A stretch of 64,000 nucleotides of DNA from Thalassospira sp. ER-Se-21-Dark (GCF_017922435.1 NZ_VDEZ01000002.1:1-64000); one strand, 5' to 3'; positions 19,187 through 28,413 are shown, numbered from the stretch's first letter. Numbers and translations: made by a program. The notes: generated by a model not told the origin, from the sequence alone.

Positions 19187-19792
19187 ATGACGAAAGTTCT
19201 GCATGTTAGCGCATCTGTGAATGGTGAGAACTCGAACTCCCGCCAGATCGCCCTCAAACTGATCGACCGTATCAAGGCCGCTGACTCATCGGCAACCGTT
19301 ATCGAACGTGACACCAACGAGGCAGTCGTTTCAGCGATCACAGGCGAAACCGTTGGTGCCTATTACACCCCGGCTGAAAACCGTTCGGAAGCTCAGAAAA
19401 AAGTGATCGCCGCATCTGACAAGATGGTGGCTGAGATTATGGATGCAGATGTTCTTGTCATCGGTGCGCCGATGTACAACTTCTCCATCCCGTCGACCCT
19501 TAAGGCTTGGGTTGATCTGATTGCCCGCGTTGGTGTGACCTTCAATTACACCGAAAACGGTCCGGTTGGTCTGGTCGAAGGCAAAAAAGCCTATATCGTT
19601 GCCGCAACCGGTGGCGTTCCGGTCAATAGCCCGGCTGATTTCGCGACCCCGTACCTCAAACAGGTTCTGGCCTTTATCGGCATTACCGATGTCGAAGTCG
19701 TCGAAGCGTCTGGCTTTGGTGTTAACGCCGAAGAAGCCATGGCCAAGGCAATCGCCAATGTCGAAGCGGCCAAGCTTCCGGCCGCTGCCTAA
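19187..19792 (+). CDS. azoR: FMN-dependent NADH-azoreductase
   Basis: A 201-residue flavodoxin-like quinone/azo reductase of the AzoR family. FMN-binding segments are SASVNGENSNSRQIA at the N-terminus, the family hallmark APMYNFSIPSTLKAW (about residues 97-111) and AATGGVP. It is a cytosolic NAD(P)H oxidoreductase probably for quinone detoxification. The gene is monocistronic, with GGAG upstream and a terminator downstream. Confidence 0.93.
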   Translation: MTKVLHVSASVNGENSNSRQIALKLIDRIKAADSSATVIERDTNEAVVSAITGETVGAYYTPAENRSEAQKKVIAASDKMVAEIMDADVLVIGAPMYNFSIPSTLKAWVDLIARVGVTFNYTENGPVGLVEGKKAYIVAATGGVPVNSPADFATPYLKQVLAFIGITDVEVVEASGFGVNAEEAMAKAIANVEAAKLPAAA

Positions 19793-19885
19793 GCATCCCG
19801 GTTCAAAAACTCCGATACATTCCCGCCGATCAGCGAATTTCCATATCCCCCCCCTTGGTTTGCTGATTGACGGGCGTGTTTCCCG

Positions 19886-19920
19886 AAATGCCCGACGGTT
19901 CCCTCCCGTTCGGGCATTTT
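19886..19920 (+). terminator. Terminator after azoR
   Basis: Stem AAATGCCCGA / TCGGGCATTT, extended inward by CGG/CCG pairs, followed by a short T-rich run, 93 nt after the azoR stop. Confidence 0.75.
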
Positions 19921-19935
19921 GATTCTTAACCTTTT

Positions 19936-20514
19936 GTGTTTAATGTATCGGAGTTCGCAAAAGGGCAGGTGGTGTCATTGAAACGGCTGGCAATGTTTGC
20001 AATCTGGGGGCTGCTGGTACTGGCAGGCATTTTCGTAACGGTCCGTTTTACCGGGCTGATGGATCATATGTTGCCTGCTGGCGATCCCCCCAATATGACC
20101 TTCGGGCGCGATGCCAACCTTCCGAATGTGCCGAATTTCTTTCTAGCCTGTCCGGCTGATCGCCTGCCTGACAGTGACCGCGCGATGCAAAGTCCGTCTT
20201 TTGCAGCATCGGTCGCGACATTGACCGAAGTCTTGATCGAAACCGCCCCGGATCACGGCATGACGTTGATGACCGATGTTTCGGGTGGCAAGGCCGGTCG
20301 CCTTTATTTCCTGGCACGCTCGGCAGTATTTCGTTTTCCCGACTGGGTCGAGATCGAGCTGATCCTGCCTGAGGTCGATACTGAAACCGGCAATGATGTG
20401 GCTTTCTGTTTGTTCGCCCAATCGGTCTATGGCCGCGATGATTTCGGGCAAAATGAAAAACGCACACGGGCCTGGCTTGCCGATGTCGAAGCCCGCATGG
20501 GACAAAATCAATAA
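19936..20514 (+). CDS. DUF1499-family membrane-anchored protein
   Basis: Up to 192 residues. An N-terminal hydrophobic segment (LAMFAIWGLLVLAGIFVTV) is followed by a soluble domain with NFFLACPAD and ARSAVFRFPDWVEIEL, motifs typical of DUF1499 proteins. The function of the family is unknown; the orientation would put the domain in the periplasm. The start is uncertain: GTG at 19936, 19969 or 19972, or TTG 19978, which has AGGTGG a few bases upstream and gives a more typical signal anchor. Confidence 0.75.
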   Translation: MFNVSEFAKGQVVSLKRLAMFAIWGLLVLAGIFVTVRFTGLMDHMLPAGDPPNMTFGRDANLPNVPNFFLACPADRLPDSDRAMQSPSFAASVATLTEVLIETAPDHGMTLMTDVSGGKAGRLYFLARSAVFRFPDWVEIELILPEVDTETGNDVAFCLFAQSVYGRDDFGQNEKRTRAWLADVEARMGQNQ

Positions 20515-20645
20515 ACCGTGATTAAACCGCCAAGGCCAATGCGATTGATTATCCGTTGGCCATGCTGTTTGATACCCTTGGCTGGCATGGGCCCATGCCG
20601 TATTCACACGTGACATTTCAGGACTGAGGGAATAGGTTCCGCGCC

Positions 20646-21038
20646 ATGCAATTTTCACCGTTGTTAATCGCATCCATTGCCTTGGGCGGTGCCATTGGTG
20701 CCGTTGCGCGTCACAGTGTTTCCGTCATGATGGGCTCTGTGATGGGTACTGGATTTCCCTGGGGAACCTTGACGGTCAATGTCGTCGGTTCGTTCCTGAT
20801 GGGGGTGCTGATCGAGGTTTCCGCCCTGAAACTATCCATGGGGCTTGAAACGCGCGCACTCCTTGTGACCGGTTTTCTGGGGGCGTTTACAACTTTTTCG
20901 ACGTTCTCGCTGGATGTCGCGACCTTGTATGAACGGGGCAATATGGGGCTTGCCGCCCTTTATGTTGGTGTTTCCGTGGTGGTTGGTATTTCGGCATTGT
21001 TTGGCGCAATCGCGCTGGTAAGGGGTATTCTGCAATGA
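20646..21038 (+). CDS. crcB: Fluoride exporter CrcB/Fluc
   Basis: A 130-residue four-helix membrane protein of the dual-topology fluoride channel family. Family motifs are GGAIGAVARH, GTLTVNVVGSFLMG (with the pore Asn) and GFLGAFTTFSTFS, the Phe/Ser/Thr track for fluoride. The stop overlaps the downstream pseudouridine synthase start (ATGA). I see no fluoride riboswitch upstream. Confidence 0.95.
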   Translation: MQFSPLLIASIALGGAIGAVARHSVSVMMGSVMGTGFPWGTLTVNVVGSFLMGVLIEVSALKLSMGLETRALLVTGFLGAFTTFSTFSLDVATLYERGNMGLAALYVGVSVVVGISALFGAIALVRGILQ

Positions 21039-22138
21039 GTGGTGTCACTCTGCGCAAGGTCAAGGCAGACGAAGCCGACATTCGGCTCGATCGCTGGTTC
21101 AAGCGCAACTGTCCCGAATTCACATTTGGTCAGGTCCAGAAATTCCTGCGTGGCGGTCAGATCCGTGTCGATGGCAAACGTGCCAAGGCCAATCAGCGTG
21201 TTGAGCCGGGCCAGGAAATCCGTGTGCCACCCGTACCCGTCATGTCCGGTGGTGGTACCGGCCCATGGGCCGAAGACGGTTCGGGTTATAACCCGTCGGA
21301 AGTCCAGCAACGCAAACAGGCCGGCCCCGCCAAGTCCGATGCGACCGAGGCAGAGCTGCAGGCACTGCGCGATTCCGTTATTTTCTATGACGAGTTGGTT
21401 TTGGCGATCAACAAGCCCGCCGGCCTTGCCGTGCAGGGAGGGACCAACACCAATGTTCATGTCGATGGCATGCTTGATGCGCTGAAACTCGACAGCAAGG
21501 AACGCCCGAAGCTGGTCCACCGTCTGGATAAGGACACCAGTGGCGTTTTGCTGTTGGCCCGTTCGGCCAGTGCGGCCCATGCGCTGACCAAGGCATTCAA
21601 GGATAAATCGACCCGCAAGCTTTACTGGGCGATTGTCACCGGTGCGCCTGCGGAACGCGAAGGCATGATTGATGCCCCGCTTGCCAAAATAGCAGGCAAG
21701 GGCGGGGAGAAAATGGTCATCGACGAAAAGCTCGGAAAATCGGCACAATCAGTCTTCCGTCAGCTTCATCGCGCCGGGCGCAAGGCCGCATGGCTTGCCC
21801 TGTCACCGCTGACCGGTCGTACTCACCAGTTGCGTGTTCATTGCGAGGCCATCGAATGCCCGATCCTCGGCGACGGCAAATATGGTGGGCCCAAGGCGTT
21901 TATTGATGGTCTGTCCAATCAGATGCATCTGCATGCGCGTGCGATTGATTTCCCGCATCCCGTGACCGGCCATCGCGTCGTGATCGAGGCACCCGTGCCG
22001 GAACATTTCGCCGAAACGCTCAAAAAGCTGAACTTCGATCCGAAAACGCCGACCAAATTCCTGACCCCGGAAATTCACCGCGAGAAGGAAGAAAAGCCCA
22101 AGCCAAAGGCAAAACCGTCGCGCGCGCGCAAGAAATAA
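21035..22138 (+). CDS. RluA-family 23S rRNA pseudouridine synthase
   Basis: A 367-residue enzyme that isomerises uridine in rRNA. It has an N-terminal S4 RNA-binding domain (about residues 14-62) and the RluA catalytic motif HRLDKDTSG with Asp165, then LTGRTHQLRVH. The C-terminus is a Lys/Pro/Arg-rich tail (KEEKPKPKAKPSRARKK). It is coupled to crcB by a 4-nt overlap, an arrangement seen in many Alphaproteobacteria. RluC is the likeliest assignment but RluD or RluA cannot be excluded by eye. Confidence 0.92.
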   Translation: MSGVTLRKVKADEADIRLDRWFKRNCPEFTFGQVQKFLRGGQIRVDGKRAKANQRVEPGQEIRVPPVPVMSGGGTGPWAEDGSGYNPSEVQQRKQAGPAKSDATEAELQALRDSVIFYDELVLAINKPAGLAVQGGTNTNVHVDGMLDALKLDSKERPKLVHRLDKDTSGVLLLARSASAAHALTKAFKDKSTRKLYWAIVTGAPAEREGMIDAPLAKIAGKGGEKMVIDEKLGKSAQSVFRQLHRAGRKAAWLALSPLTGRTHQLRVHCEAIECPILGDGKYGGPKAFIDGLSNQMHLHARAIDFPHPVTGHRVVIEAPVPEHFAETLKKLNFDPKTPTKFLTPEIHREKEEKPKPKAKPSRARKK

Positions 22139-22166
22139 GGTGTTGTCGAAACTGCACCAGACACCG

Positions 22167-22195
22167 AAAAGCCGACGCACTGCGTCGGCTTTTTC
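22167..22195. terminator. Terminator after the pseudouridine synthase
   Basis: Stem AAAAGCCGACG / CGTCGGCTTTT with TTTTT. Its left arm carries AAAA, so it can also serve the minus-strand gene ending at 22233. Confidence 0.88.
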
Positions 22196-22232
22196 GTCCT
22201 CCTGATCAAACGGCGTTGGGACACAGTCTGTA

Positions 22233-22499
22233 CTAGGTATTTTTGCTGTCGAAACGTCTCATGAAGGCGTCATAGACCCGGTTCAGGTGTTGGGCATGAA
22301 CCGTATTGCCCATGCGTTCACACATTTCGGCCTGGCCCTTGATCATCACGGCAAGCTGTTTGCGGCCGTTTTTGGTATGCACCATGCACTCACCCTCCTC
22401 AAGGGCGGTGACCAATGGAATATGCTCGCACTCGGCAATAGCCAGCACTTCCTCCTCGGTGAGGTCGCTGAAGTCGATGCAGTCGCGAAGTGTAAGCAT
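22233..22499 (-). CDS. Small conserved protein of unknown function
   Basis: An 88-residue soluble protein beginning MLTLRDCIDFSDLTEEEV, with HTKNGRKQLAVMIKGQAEMC near the C-terminus. ATG 22499 is chosen because a perfect GGAGG lies 6 nt upstream; longer open frame would extend to 22562. I recognise no domain; I recall similar short proteins in other Rhodospirillales, but that was not tested. It is monocistronic and divergent from the HAD gene at 22730. Confidence 0.75.
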   Translation of the reverse strand: MLTLRDCIDFSDLTEEEVLAIAECEHIPLVTALEEGECMVHTKNGRKQLAVMIKGQAEMCERMGNTVHAQHLNRVYDAFMRRFDSKNT

Positions 22500-22729
22500 G
22501 ATCTGCCTCCTGTCGCAGAGAGCCTGCCTCTGTCGGGCAGGGCCCTGTGGGCCAGAATTCAATTGTAGCGCGCATTGCGCCGCTTAGACAGTAATACAAA
22601 ATTCACTTGTGGTTTCTGTTGCTTCCCGCACAGCACAAAAAATGCACGGCAATACAACCGCGGGAGACTCGATCTTTGAAACGCTTTCGATTAGTCTCCG
22701 CGTTTCAAATTTTTGATGAAAGACCCCAC

Positions 22730-23428
22730 ATGACCACTGATCCGCTTAGACTTGTGATTTTTGATTGCGACGGCACCCTTGTTGACAGCCAGCACGCCAT
22801 TGCGCATTGCATGGATCATGCCTTTGCGCAGCACGGTCTGGACTGCCCAGGACTTGAAAACACGCGCACCATCATTGGTCTGAGCCTGCCCGAAGCCATC
22901 ACAAAGCTGGCAAGCCCGGCACGGGTGGATGAGGACATCATCGCGGCGGTGACGGCCGCCTATAAAACCGCGTTCTTCACCCTGCGCCAGACCCCCGATT
23001 TCCACGAGCCGCTGTTCCCCGGTGTGCACGAAGTTCTGATGGAAATCGATGGCCGCAAATGGCTAAGCGGTGTGGCAACCGGCAAGGCCCGCCGGGGCCT
23101 TGATGCGGTGCTTGCCCGCAACGAACTTGAAGGCCGCTTTGTCACCCTTCAGACCTGTGACAATCACCCGTCAAAGCCCAATCCCGCGATGCTGATGGCA
23201 GCCCTTGAAGAAACCGGGGTGGATGCGCCCAATGCGGTGATTGTTGGCGATACCAGCTATGACATCGAAATGGGCCGGGCGGCTGGCATGATCGCCATCG
23301 GCGTTGACTGGGGCTATCATGATGTCGATACGCTGCATAAATCAGGTGCGCACGCTGTCATCAGCCACTTTGATGAACTGACCGCTGCCCTTGATACGAT
23401 TTGGGAAATTGACCGTGACGCCGCTTAA
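22730..23428 (+). CDS. HAD-superfamily phosphatase, phosphoglycolate phosphatase-like
   Basis: A 232-residue HAD hydrolase: motif I FDCDGTLVDSQ (nucleophile near residue 12), motif II SGVATGK, motif III Lys in NHPSKPNP, motif IV VGDTSYDIEMG. The cap between motifs I and II is helical as in Gph/PGP enzymes. Position downstream of the RluA-type synthase and upstream (by several genes) of ATP12 follows the usual alphaproteobacterial gene order. The start is ATG 22730; the frame is open upstream but has no family sequence there. Confidence 0.9.
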   Translation: MTTDPLRLVIFDCDGTLVDSQHAIAHCMDHAFAQHGLDCPGLENTRTIIGLSLPEAITKLASPARVDEDIIAAVTAAYKTAFFTLRQTPDFHEPLFPGVHEVLMEIDGRKWLSGVATGKARRGLDAVLARNELEGRFVTLQTCDNHPSKPNPAMLMAALEETGVDAPNAVIVGDTSYDIEMGRAAGMIAIGVDWGYHDVDTLHKSGAHAVISHFDELTAALDTIWEIDRDAA

Positions 23429-23888
23429 GAACCCCGACCTTGCCCCGATCCGCTTTGAACTGACCCTGGCCGTCGATCCTGATGATGCGTTCAACGCCTT
23501 CACGTCGGGCTTTGGCGACTGGTGGCCGACCGACACCCATTCGATCTCGAAAAAGGACTGCATCACGGTCGAATTCAATGACGGTGTCGGCGGCGAAATC
23601 ATCGAACGCGCCAAGGGGCAGGATGATATCCCGTGGGGTCGGGTAAGAAGCTGGCAACCGGGCGAACATGTGTCCTTTACCTGGCATCCGGGCTGGAATG
23701 CCGGCGACTTTACGCTGGTTGAGGTGTCCTTTGACCTTAACGAGTTTGGTCGCTGTGTCATCCGGTTGGAGCACAAGGCATGGGAAAATGTCGGCGAAAT
23801 CGCACCAGCCCTTCGTGAAGGCTACCTCAAGGGCTGGGAATTTGCCTTTGGCGAATGCTTCGGCAATTACCTGCGCCAGCGCCGCTAG
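23415..23888 (+). CDS. SRPBCC/AHSA1-like domain protein
   Basis: A 157-residue protein with the hydrophobic-cavity START-like fold suggested by FELTLAVDPDDAFNAFTSGF, GDWWPTDTHS and the C-terminal helix EGYLKGWEFAFGECFGNYL. Such proteins bind small hydrophobic ligands or act as Hsp90 co-chaperone-like factors; the ligand is unknown. GTG 23415 overlaps the HAD stop by 14 nt, implying co-translation; TTG 23391 or 23409 are alternatives. Confidence 0.8.
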   Translation: MTPLKNPDLAPIRFELTLAVDPDDAFNAFTSGFGDWWPTDTHSISKKDCITVEFNDGVGGEIIERAKGQDDIPWGRVRSWQPGEHVSFTWHPGWNAGDFTLVEVSFDLNEFGRCVIRLEHKAWENVGEIAPALREGYLKGWEFAFGECFGNYLRQRR

Positions 23889-23914
23889 CGGCGGCTTTGA
23901 TATCGGTCCGCTGA

Positions 23915-24529
23915 TCAGTACAGCTGATACTCGATCAATTCACGCTGCAATTTCACCGGATCGCGGAACCAGTGGGTGTTAAAGCCCAGTTCACGCGCCT
24001 GCTGAATATTGCGCTCGCTGTCATCGATAAACAGGGTTTCGCGCGGGTTAAGCTTGAAACGTGAAATCGCCAGATCAAAAATGCGCGGATCGGGCTTGGC
24101 GAGTTTTTCCTGGCCAGACACCAGAATGTCTTCGAAGTTATCAAGGAACTCAAAGCGTTCCAACGCATGCGGCCATGTTTCTGCCGACCAGTTGGTCAGT
24201 GCAAACAGCCGCACCTTTTTGCGTTTTTTAAGGTCTTCAAGAATCCCGACCGTGCGATCAATCGCGCCTTTTAGCATCTCCGGCCAGCGTTCCTGCCATG
24301 CGGCGATCTCGTCACGATGCTGCGGATAGCGGTGCTGAAGATCAGGGATGGAATTGGCAAAACTCAACATCCCCTGATCATGCAGATGGTTCCAGTGCGG
24401 ATGGCAAACCTCGGCCAGAAAACGCTCCATCTCCGCGTCGTCCTTGAACATCTTGCGATACAGATAGCGCGGATCCCAATCGACAAGAACGCCGCCAAGG
24501 TCGAACAAAACTGTTTCAATATCGCGCAT
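23915..24529 (-). CDS. HAD-superfamily hydrolase, haloacid dehalogenase/YihX type
   Basis: A 204-residue HAD-IA enzyme: motif I LFDLGGVLVDWD, motif II ALTNWS, motif III Lys in EKLAKPDPRIF, motif IV FIDDSERNI. Asn/Trp after motif II (TNWSAETWP) is typical of the YihX-like group that dephosphorylates sugar phosphates or flavins. ATG 24529 follows GGAGAAGAC. It is convergent with the SRPBCC gene. Confidence 0.88.
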   Translation of the reverse strand: MRDIETVLFDLGGVLVDWDPRYLYRKMFKDDAEMERFLAEVCHPHWNHLHDQGMLSFANSIPDLQHRYPQHRDEIAAWQERWPEMLKGAIDRTVGILEDLKKRKKVRLFALTNWSAETWPHALERFEFLDNFEDILVSGQEKLAKPDPRIFDLAISRFKLNPRETLFIDDSERNIQQARELGFNTHWFRDPVKLQRELIEYQLY

Positions 24530-24810
24530 GTCTTCTCCATCTGGCGGGTTGTGGCTGTTGGGTGCCCCTTTTAAGCAGGTGGCGTCCATTGGTGCAAGCA
24601 GCAGTTAAGGTGCTGAACGCTGTGCTATCATGATCCTTGTTGCGATTGGCACCGTAAACAAACCTGAATGAAATGCGGTCGCGTCTGAATGTGGCTGACA
24701 GGCTAGATGACAGGCCAGATGACAGGAATGTCATTTGCCAACCGGGCGTGCTGTCGCAAATGATGGTGATACGGGAAAACCCGAAAACAGGAATCAGAGG
24801 AGGCTAGAAC

Positions 24811-25635
24811 ATGTGTACGCTAGACGGATGTGGCTCCCACGAACATCTCGGTCCGCCGCCCAAGGCAACCGATGAAGAACGCCGACTGTTTCTGAAGGGC
24901 GCAGTTGCCCTGCCTTTGGCTGTTATTCTTGCCGACCCGATGCTGGCCCATGCGGCCGGCCACGGCCTTGATAAAATGACCATCACCACGCCAGAAGGCG
25001 ATGAAATGGTCGCCGAAGTCGCCATGCCGGCTACCCTGCCTGCACCCACGGTCATTCTGATCCATGAATGGTGGGGGCTTAATGATCATATTCGCGCAGT
25101 GGCGGCCGAATATGCCAAGCAGGGCTATATCGCGCTTGCGGTTGATCTTTATGGCAAACCGCCTGCCACCACGCCGGATGGGGCGCGTTCCCTGATGTCG
25201 TCGATGGATCCGGCGGTTGCGACCCGCAAATTGCAGGCCTCGGTCGAATTCCTGCGTAATCACAAGGATTCGACCGGCAAGGTTGGTTCGGTCGGTTGGT
25301 GCTTTGGTGGTGGCTGGTCGCTCAATACAGCACTTGCCACTAATATTGACGCAGCCGTGATCTATTACGGTAACGTCAAAAAGACCCCTGAACAGGTCGC
25401 AACACTCAATGCGCCGATCATGGGCCATTTCGGCACCCTTGATAAAAACATCAACCGGGAAATGGTCGAAGGCTTCGAAGAATCGCTGCGTATTGCTGGC
25501 AAGACCGATTACCAATTCTTCTGGTATGACGCCGATCACGCCTTTGCCAACCCGACGGGTGGGCGCTATGACGGCGAAGATGCCATGCTTGCCTGGGAGC
25601 GCACCATGGCCTTCTTTGACGAACATCTCAGCTAA
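24811..25635 (+). CDS. Exported dienelactone hydrolase family protein
   Basis: A 274-residue alpha/beta hydrolase with the dienelactone hydrolase triad Cys164 (GWCFGGG), Asp211 (GTLDKN) and His243 (DADHAFAN). The N-terminus has a twin-arginine signal, ERRLFLKG at 23-30 followed by a hydrophobic stretch and a LAHAAG cleavage region, so the folded enzyme is probably Tat-exported. The first 20 residues (MCTLDGCGSHEH) are Cys/His-rich. It follows GGAGG and is monocistronic. Confidence 0.88.
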   Translation: MCTLDGCGSHEHLGPPPKATDEERRLFLKGAVALPLAVILADPMLAHAAGHGLDKMTITTPEGDEMVAEVAMPATLPAPTVILIHEWWGLNDHIRAVAAEYAKQGYIALAVDLYGKPPATTPDGARSLMSSMDPAVATRKLQASVEFLRNHKDSTGKVGSVGWCFGGGWSLNTALATNIDAAVIYYGNVKKTPEQVATLNAPIMGHFGTLDKNINREMVEGFEESLRIAGKTDYQFFWYDADHAFANPTGGRYDGEDAMLAWERTMAFFDEHLS

Positions 25636-25660
25636 TCATCTCATCGCCAATGGTACGATG

Positions 25661-25692
25661 AAAAAAGGCCGGGTTTTCCCGGCCTTTTTATT
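25661..25692. terminator. Bidirectional terminator
   Basis: AAAAAAGGCCGGG / CCCGGCCTTTTT with a 4-nt loop, between the hydrolase and the convergent ABC permease gene. Confidence 0.9.
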
Positions 25693-25717
25693 TGTCTGAT
25701 GATTGGGTTTTGTGGGC

Positions 25718-26488
25718 TTAATTCGCTGGATTTCCGCGGTTTGCCCATTTGGTTGACCGGCGTTCGATGACGTTAAAGATCTCATACATCGCAATCCCCA
25801 TCACCGCGATCACCAGCAATCCGGCAAACACCAGCGGCATGTTGAATTTCGACGACGCCGACAACATCAAATAGCCAACACCAACGTTCGATGCGACAGT
25901 TTCCGAAATCACCGAGCCGACAAAGGCCAGCGTGATCGCAACCTTAAGGGATGCAAAGAAGTACGGCATCGCCCGAGGGAAGCCGACCTTGATCAGGATG
26001 TCACGCCGTGTCGCGCCAAGCGACCGCAACACATCGCGCAATTCCGGCTCAAGGGTGGCAAGGCCGGTGGCAACGTTGACCACAATCGGGAAGAACGAAA
26101 TCAAAAATGCCGTGATGATTGCGGGTACCGTGCCGATGCCAAACCACATCACCAGAACCGGGACAAGGGCCACCTTGGGCACAGAGTTAAACCCGACCAA
26201 AAGCGGGTTGGCCGCGTCATAAATCGCCCGGCTGGATCCGACCAGCGCACCCAGCACAACCCCGAACACCACCGCAATGGCAAAGCCCGCCAGTGTTGTA
26301 TAAAGTGTGTGATAGGCATGCATCCAGATCGCTTCATGGAACTGCCAGCCGACAATAATGCTTTCAGACGGGGTCGGCAGGACATAGGGCGGAATGTTGA
26401 AAATCCGCACAATCAATTCCCACAGTACGAAAAGCCCGATGGCACTGAGCCACGGCGTTGCTTTGCGAAGGTTCAATTTCTTTTTCAT
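25718..26488 (-). CDS. ABC importer permease, SsuC/TauC/ThiX-like
   Basis: A 256-residue inner-membrane permease with about six helices. The BPD-transport motif for ATPase contact is seen as EPELRDVLRSLGATRRDILIKVGFPRAMPYF-type sequence (EPELRDVLRSLGATRRDI). It is the third gene of an importer operon (binding protein, ATPase, permease). The family moves sulfonates, taurine, nitrate or pyrimidine precursors; the sequence does not decide between these. Confidence 0.9.
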   Translation of the reverse strand: MKKKLNLRKATPWLSAIGLFVLWELIVRIFNIPPYVLPTPSESIIVGWQFHEAIWMHAYHTLYTTLAGFAIAVVFGVVLGALVGSSRAIYDAANPLLVGFNSVPKVALVPVLVMWFGIGTVPAIITAFLISFFPIVVNVATGLATLEPELRDVLRSLGATRRDILIKVGFPRAMPYFFASLKVAITLAFVGSVISETVASNVGVGYLMLSASSKFNMPLVFAGLLVIAVMGIAMYEIFNVIERRSTKWANRGNPAN

Positions 26489-26506
26489 GACTTTTCCCGC
26501 CCTTCC

Positions 26507-27292
26507 TTATGCTTCTCGCACGTCACGAATGTGACTGCGCAATTCGTGGACAAGATCGGTGAAAGGCTGGGTAAAGGTGGTTTCCTGATCGCGGGGGCGG
26601 GGCAGGGTGTTTTCACGCTCCACCAGGATCTTGCCCGGGCGTTTGGACATCACATAAATGGTATCGGCCAGATAGGCCGCCTCACGCAAATCATGGGTGA
26701 CCAGAATAACCGTGAACGGCTTGATCATCCAAAGGTTCTGCAAGATGTCCCAAAGCTCTTCACGGGTGAAGGCATCGAGCGCACCAAACGGCTCGTCGAG
26801 CATCAGAAGGTCGGGCTCATGGATCAATGACCGGCACAGCGATGCGCGCTGCTGCATGCCGCCTGACAATTCCCATGGGTATTTGTCTTCGTGGCCTTCA
26901 AGCCCGACGGTCGCCAAAAGCTTGCGTGCGCGTTCCTCATATTCCGCGCGATGTTTGCGCAGGCGGTTGCGGTGCGGCTTGACGATTTCCATCGGCAACA
27001 GAACGTTATCAAGGGTCGTGCGCCACGGCAAAAGGGTCGGGTTCTGAAACGCCATGCCAACAATCTTGAGCGGCCCTGAAACTTCCTTGCCATCGACAAT
27101 GACATTGCCCTCTGATGGCGGCATCAGGCCGGACACCAGTTTCAGCAAGGATGACTTGCCACAGCCAGACGGGCCGACAACGGCGATAAATTCGCCCTTG
27201 TCGATCTTCATGTTGGTGGTTTCAAGCGCCAGTTCATCGCCTTCGCTATAGCGAAGTTTGACGTCGTTGAGTTCGACGAAGCTTTTGGACAC
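26507..27292 (-). CDS. ABC importer ATP-binding protein
   Basis: A 261-residue ATPase with Walker A VGPSGCGKSS (39-48), Q-loop near FQNPTLLPW, signature LSGGMQQR (142-149), Walker B LLMLDEP and the His switch VTHD. The sequence resembles TauB/SsuB-class ATPases. It lies 18 nt from the permease and 98 nt after the binding-protein gene, with a terminator in between. Confidence 0.92.
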   Translation of the reverse strand: MSKSFVELNDVKLRYSEGDELALETTNMKIDKGEFIAVVGPSGCGKSSLLKLVSGLMPPSEGNVIVDGKEVSGPLKIVGMAFQNPTLLPWRTTLDNVLLPMEIVKPHRNRLRKHRAEYEERARKLLATVGLEGHEDKYPWELSGGMQQRASLCRSLIHEPDLLMLDEPFGALDAFTREELWDILQNLWMIKPFTVILVTHDLREAAYLADTIYVMSKRPGKILVERENTLPRPRDQETTFTQPFTDLVHELRSHIRDVREA

Positions 27293-27344
27293 TGCAGTTA
27301 TTCCCCCTGCTTGGCCTGTTCGTGTTCTTGTTTCTCTGTCATGG

Positions 27345-27378
27345 AAAACGGGGCAGTCAGAAAATCCGACTGCCCCGC
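27345..27378 (-). terminator. Intra-operon terminator after the binding-protein gene
   Basis: Read on the minus strand, a 10-bp perfect stem (CGGGGCAGTC with GACTGCCCCG) is followed by TTTT. It sits between the binding-protein stop and the ATPase start, and would let the binding protein be made in excess over the ATPase and permease. Confidence 0.75.
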
Positions 27379-27390
27379 TTCATAAGATGA

Positions 27391-28413
27391 TTATTTCAGC
27401 ATGCGGTCTTCAGCAGACGGCATGAATTCATCGGTATAGATGTCGTCAACAGACGGCTTGTTCTCAAACCCGAAGGCCAGCGCAACCTGATCGATGGCCT
27501 TGGCCATACGGTCGGCTTTGACAAGGCCCATGCCTTCTTCAAGGGTTGCCGGGGTGACGACGTTTTCATCAATCGCCATCTGCAGACGCTGCAGCTCAAG
27601 ATCCGGGTTGATCAGCGGATCAACTTCCTTAAGGGCATCAATTGCGGACTGCGGATCGGCAATCGCCGCCGCCCAGCCTTTGACAACACCACGCAGGAAG
27701 CCTTTAACTTCTTCCGGATGGTTTTCCATCATGTCCGGCGATGCCAGGATGCCGTTGCCATAGAAGTCCATGCCAAAGTCTTTGTACATAAAGACGGTCA
27801 GGTCATCCTTGGCAACACCCTGCGCCTGCAGGTTCAGGATCGAGGTGAAATAGTGACCGGAAATCGCATCCACATCGCCACGCACCAGCATCGGCTCACG
27901 CAGCGGCGGGTCCATGCTTTCCCAGGTCACAGCATCAAGGTCGAGACCGGTGGCCGATGCAAATGCCGGATACAGTTTGCGTGATGCATCAAAGACCGGG
28001 GCGCCAAGGGTTTTGCCAACCAGATCTTCCGGCTTGGTAATGCCGGAGCTTTTCAGCATGAACAGCGCAAATGGCGGGCGATCATACACCATGAAGATCG
28101 ACTTCATGGCGCGATCCGGGTTGGATGCGTTGAATTCCACCAGCGAGTTGATGTCAGCAAGCGAAAGGTCATAAGCGCCGCTGGCAACGCGGGTGATCGC
28201 ACCGACCGAACCGTTGCCCGAGTCAATCGTGACATCAAGGCCTTCTTCGTCAAAATAGCCGTTCTTCTTGGCCAGAAGATACGGTGCCGCCGGACCTTCG
28301 TATTTCCAGTCGAGCGAGAATTTGATCGCCATATCTGCCAGGGCCGCATGCGCGCCAAGGGCAACAGCCGCCCCGATAGCAGCCCCCAAAAGTCGGTTCG
28401 TAAACGTGGTCAT
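27391..28413 (-). CDS. NMT1/THI5-type ABC substrate-binding protein
   Basis: A 340-residue periplasmic binding protein. From ATG 28413 (AGGAGG 11 nt upstream) the signal peptide LLGAAIGAAVALGAHAALA ends near residue 28, followed by MAIKFSLDWKYEGPAAPYLL and KNGYFDEEGLDVTI, motifs typical of the NMT1/THI5-like family that binds pyrimidine precursors, sulfonates and related ligands. I saw no TPP riboswitch upstream, so a thiamine-precursor role is not supported by regulation. Confidence 0.88.
   Translation of the reverse strand: MTTFTNRLLGAAIGAAVALGAHAALADMAIKFSLDWKYEGPAAPYLLAKKNGYFDEEGLDVTIDSGNGSVGAITRVASGAYDLSLADINSLVEFNASNPDRAMKSIFMVYDRPPFALFMLKSSGITKPEDLVGKTLGAPVFDASRKLYPAFASATGLDLDAVTWESMDPPLREPMLVRGDVDAISGHYFTSILNLQAQGVAKDDLTVFMYKDFGMDFYGNGILASPDMMENHPEEVKGFLRGVVKGWAAAIADPQSAIDALKEVDPLINPDLELQRLQMAIDENVVTPATLEEGMGLVKADRMAKAIDQVALAFGFENKPSVDDIYTDEFMPSAEDRMLK

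Noticed and set aside
20515-20645. Possible fluoride riboswitch before crcB
   Set aside because: The crcB-motif landmarks are absent; the small inverted repeats here do not form the known pseudoknot.
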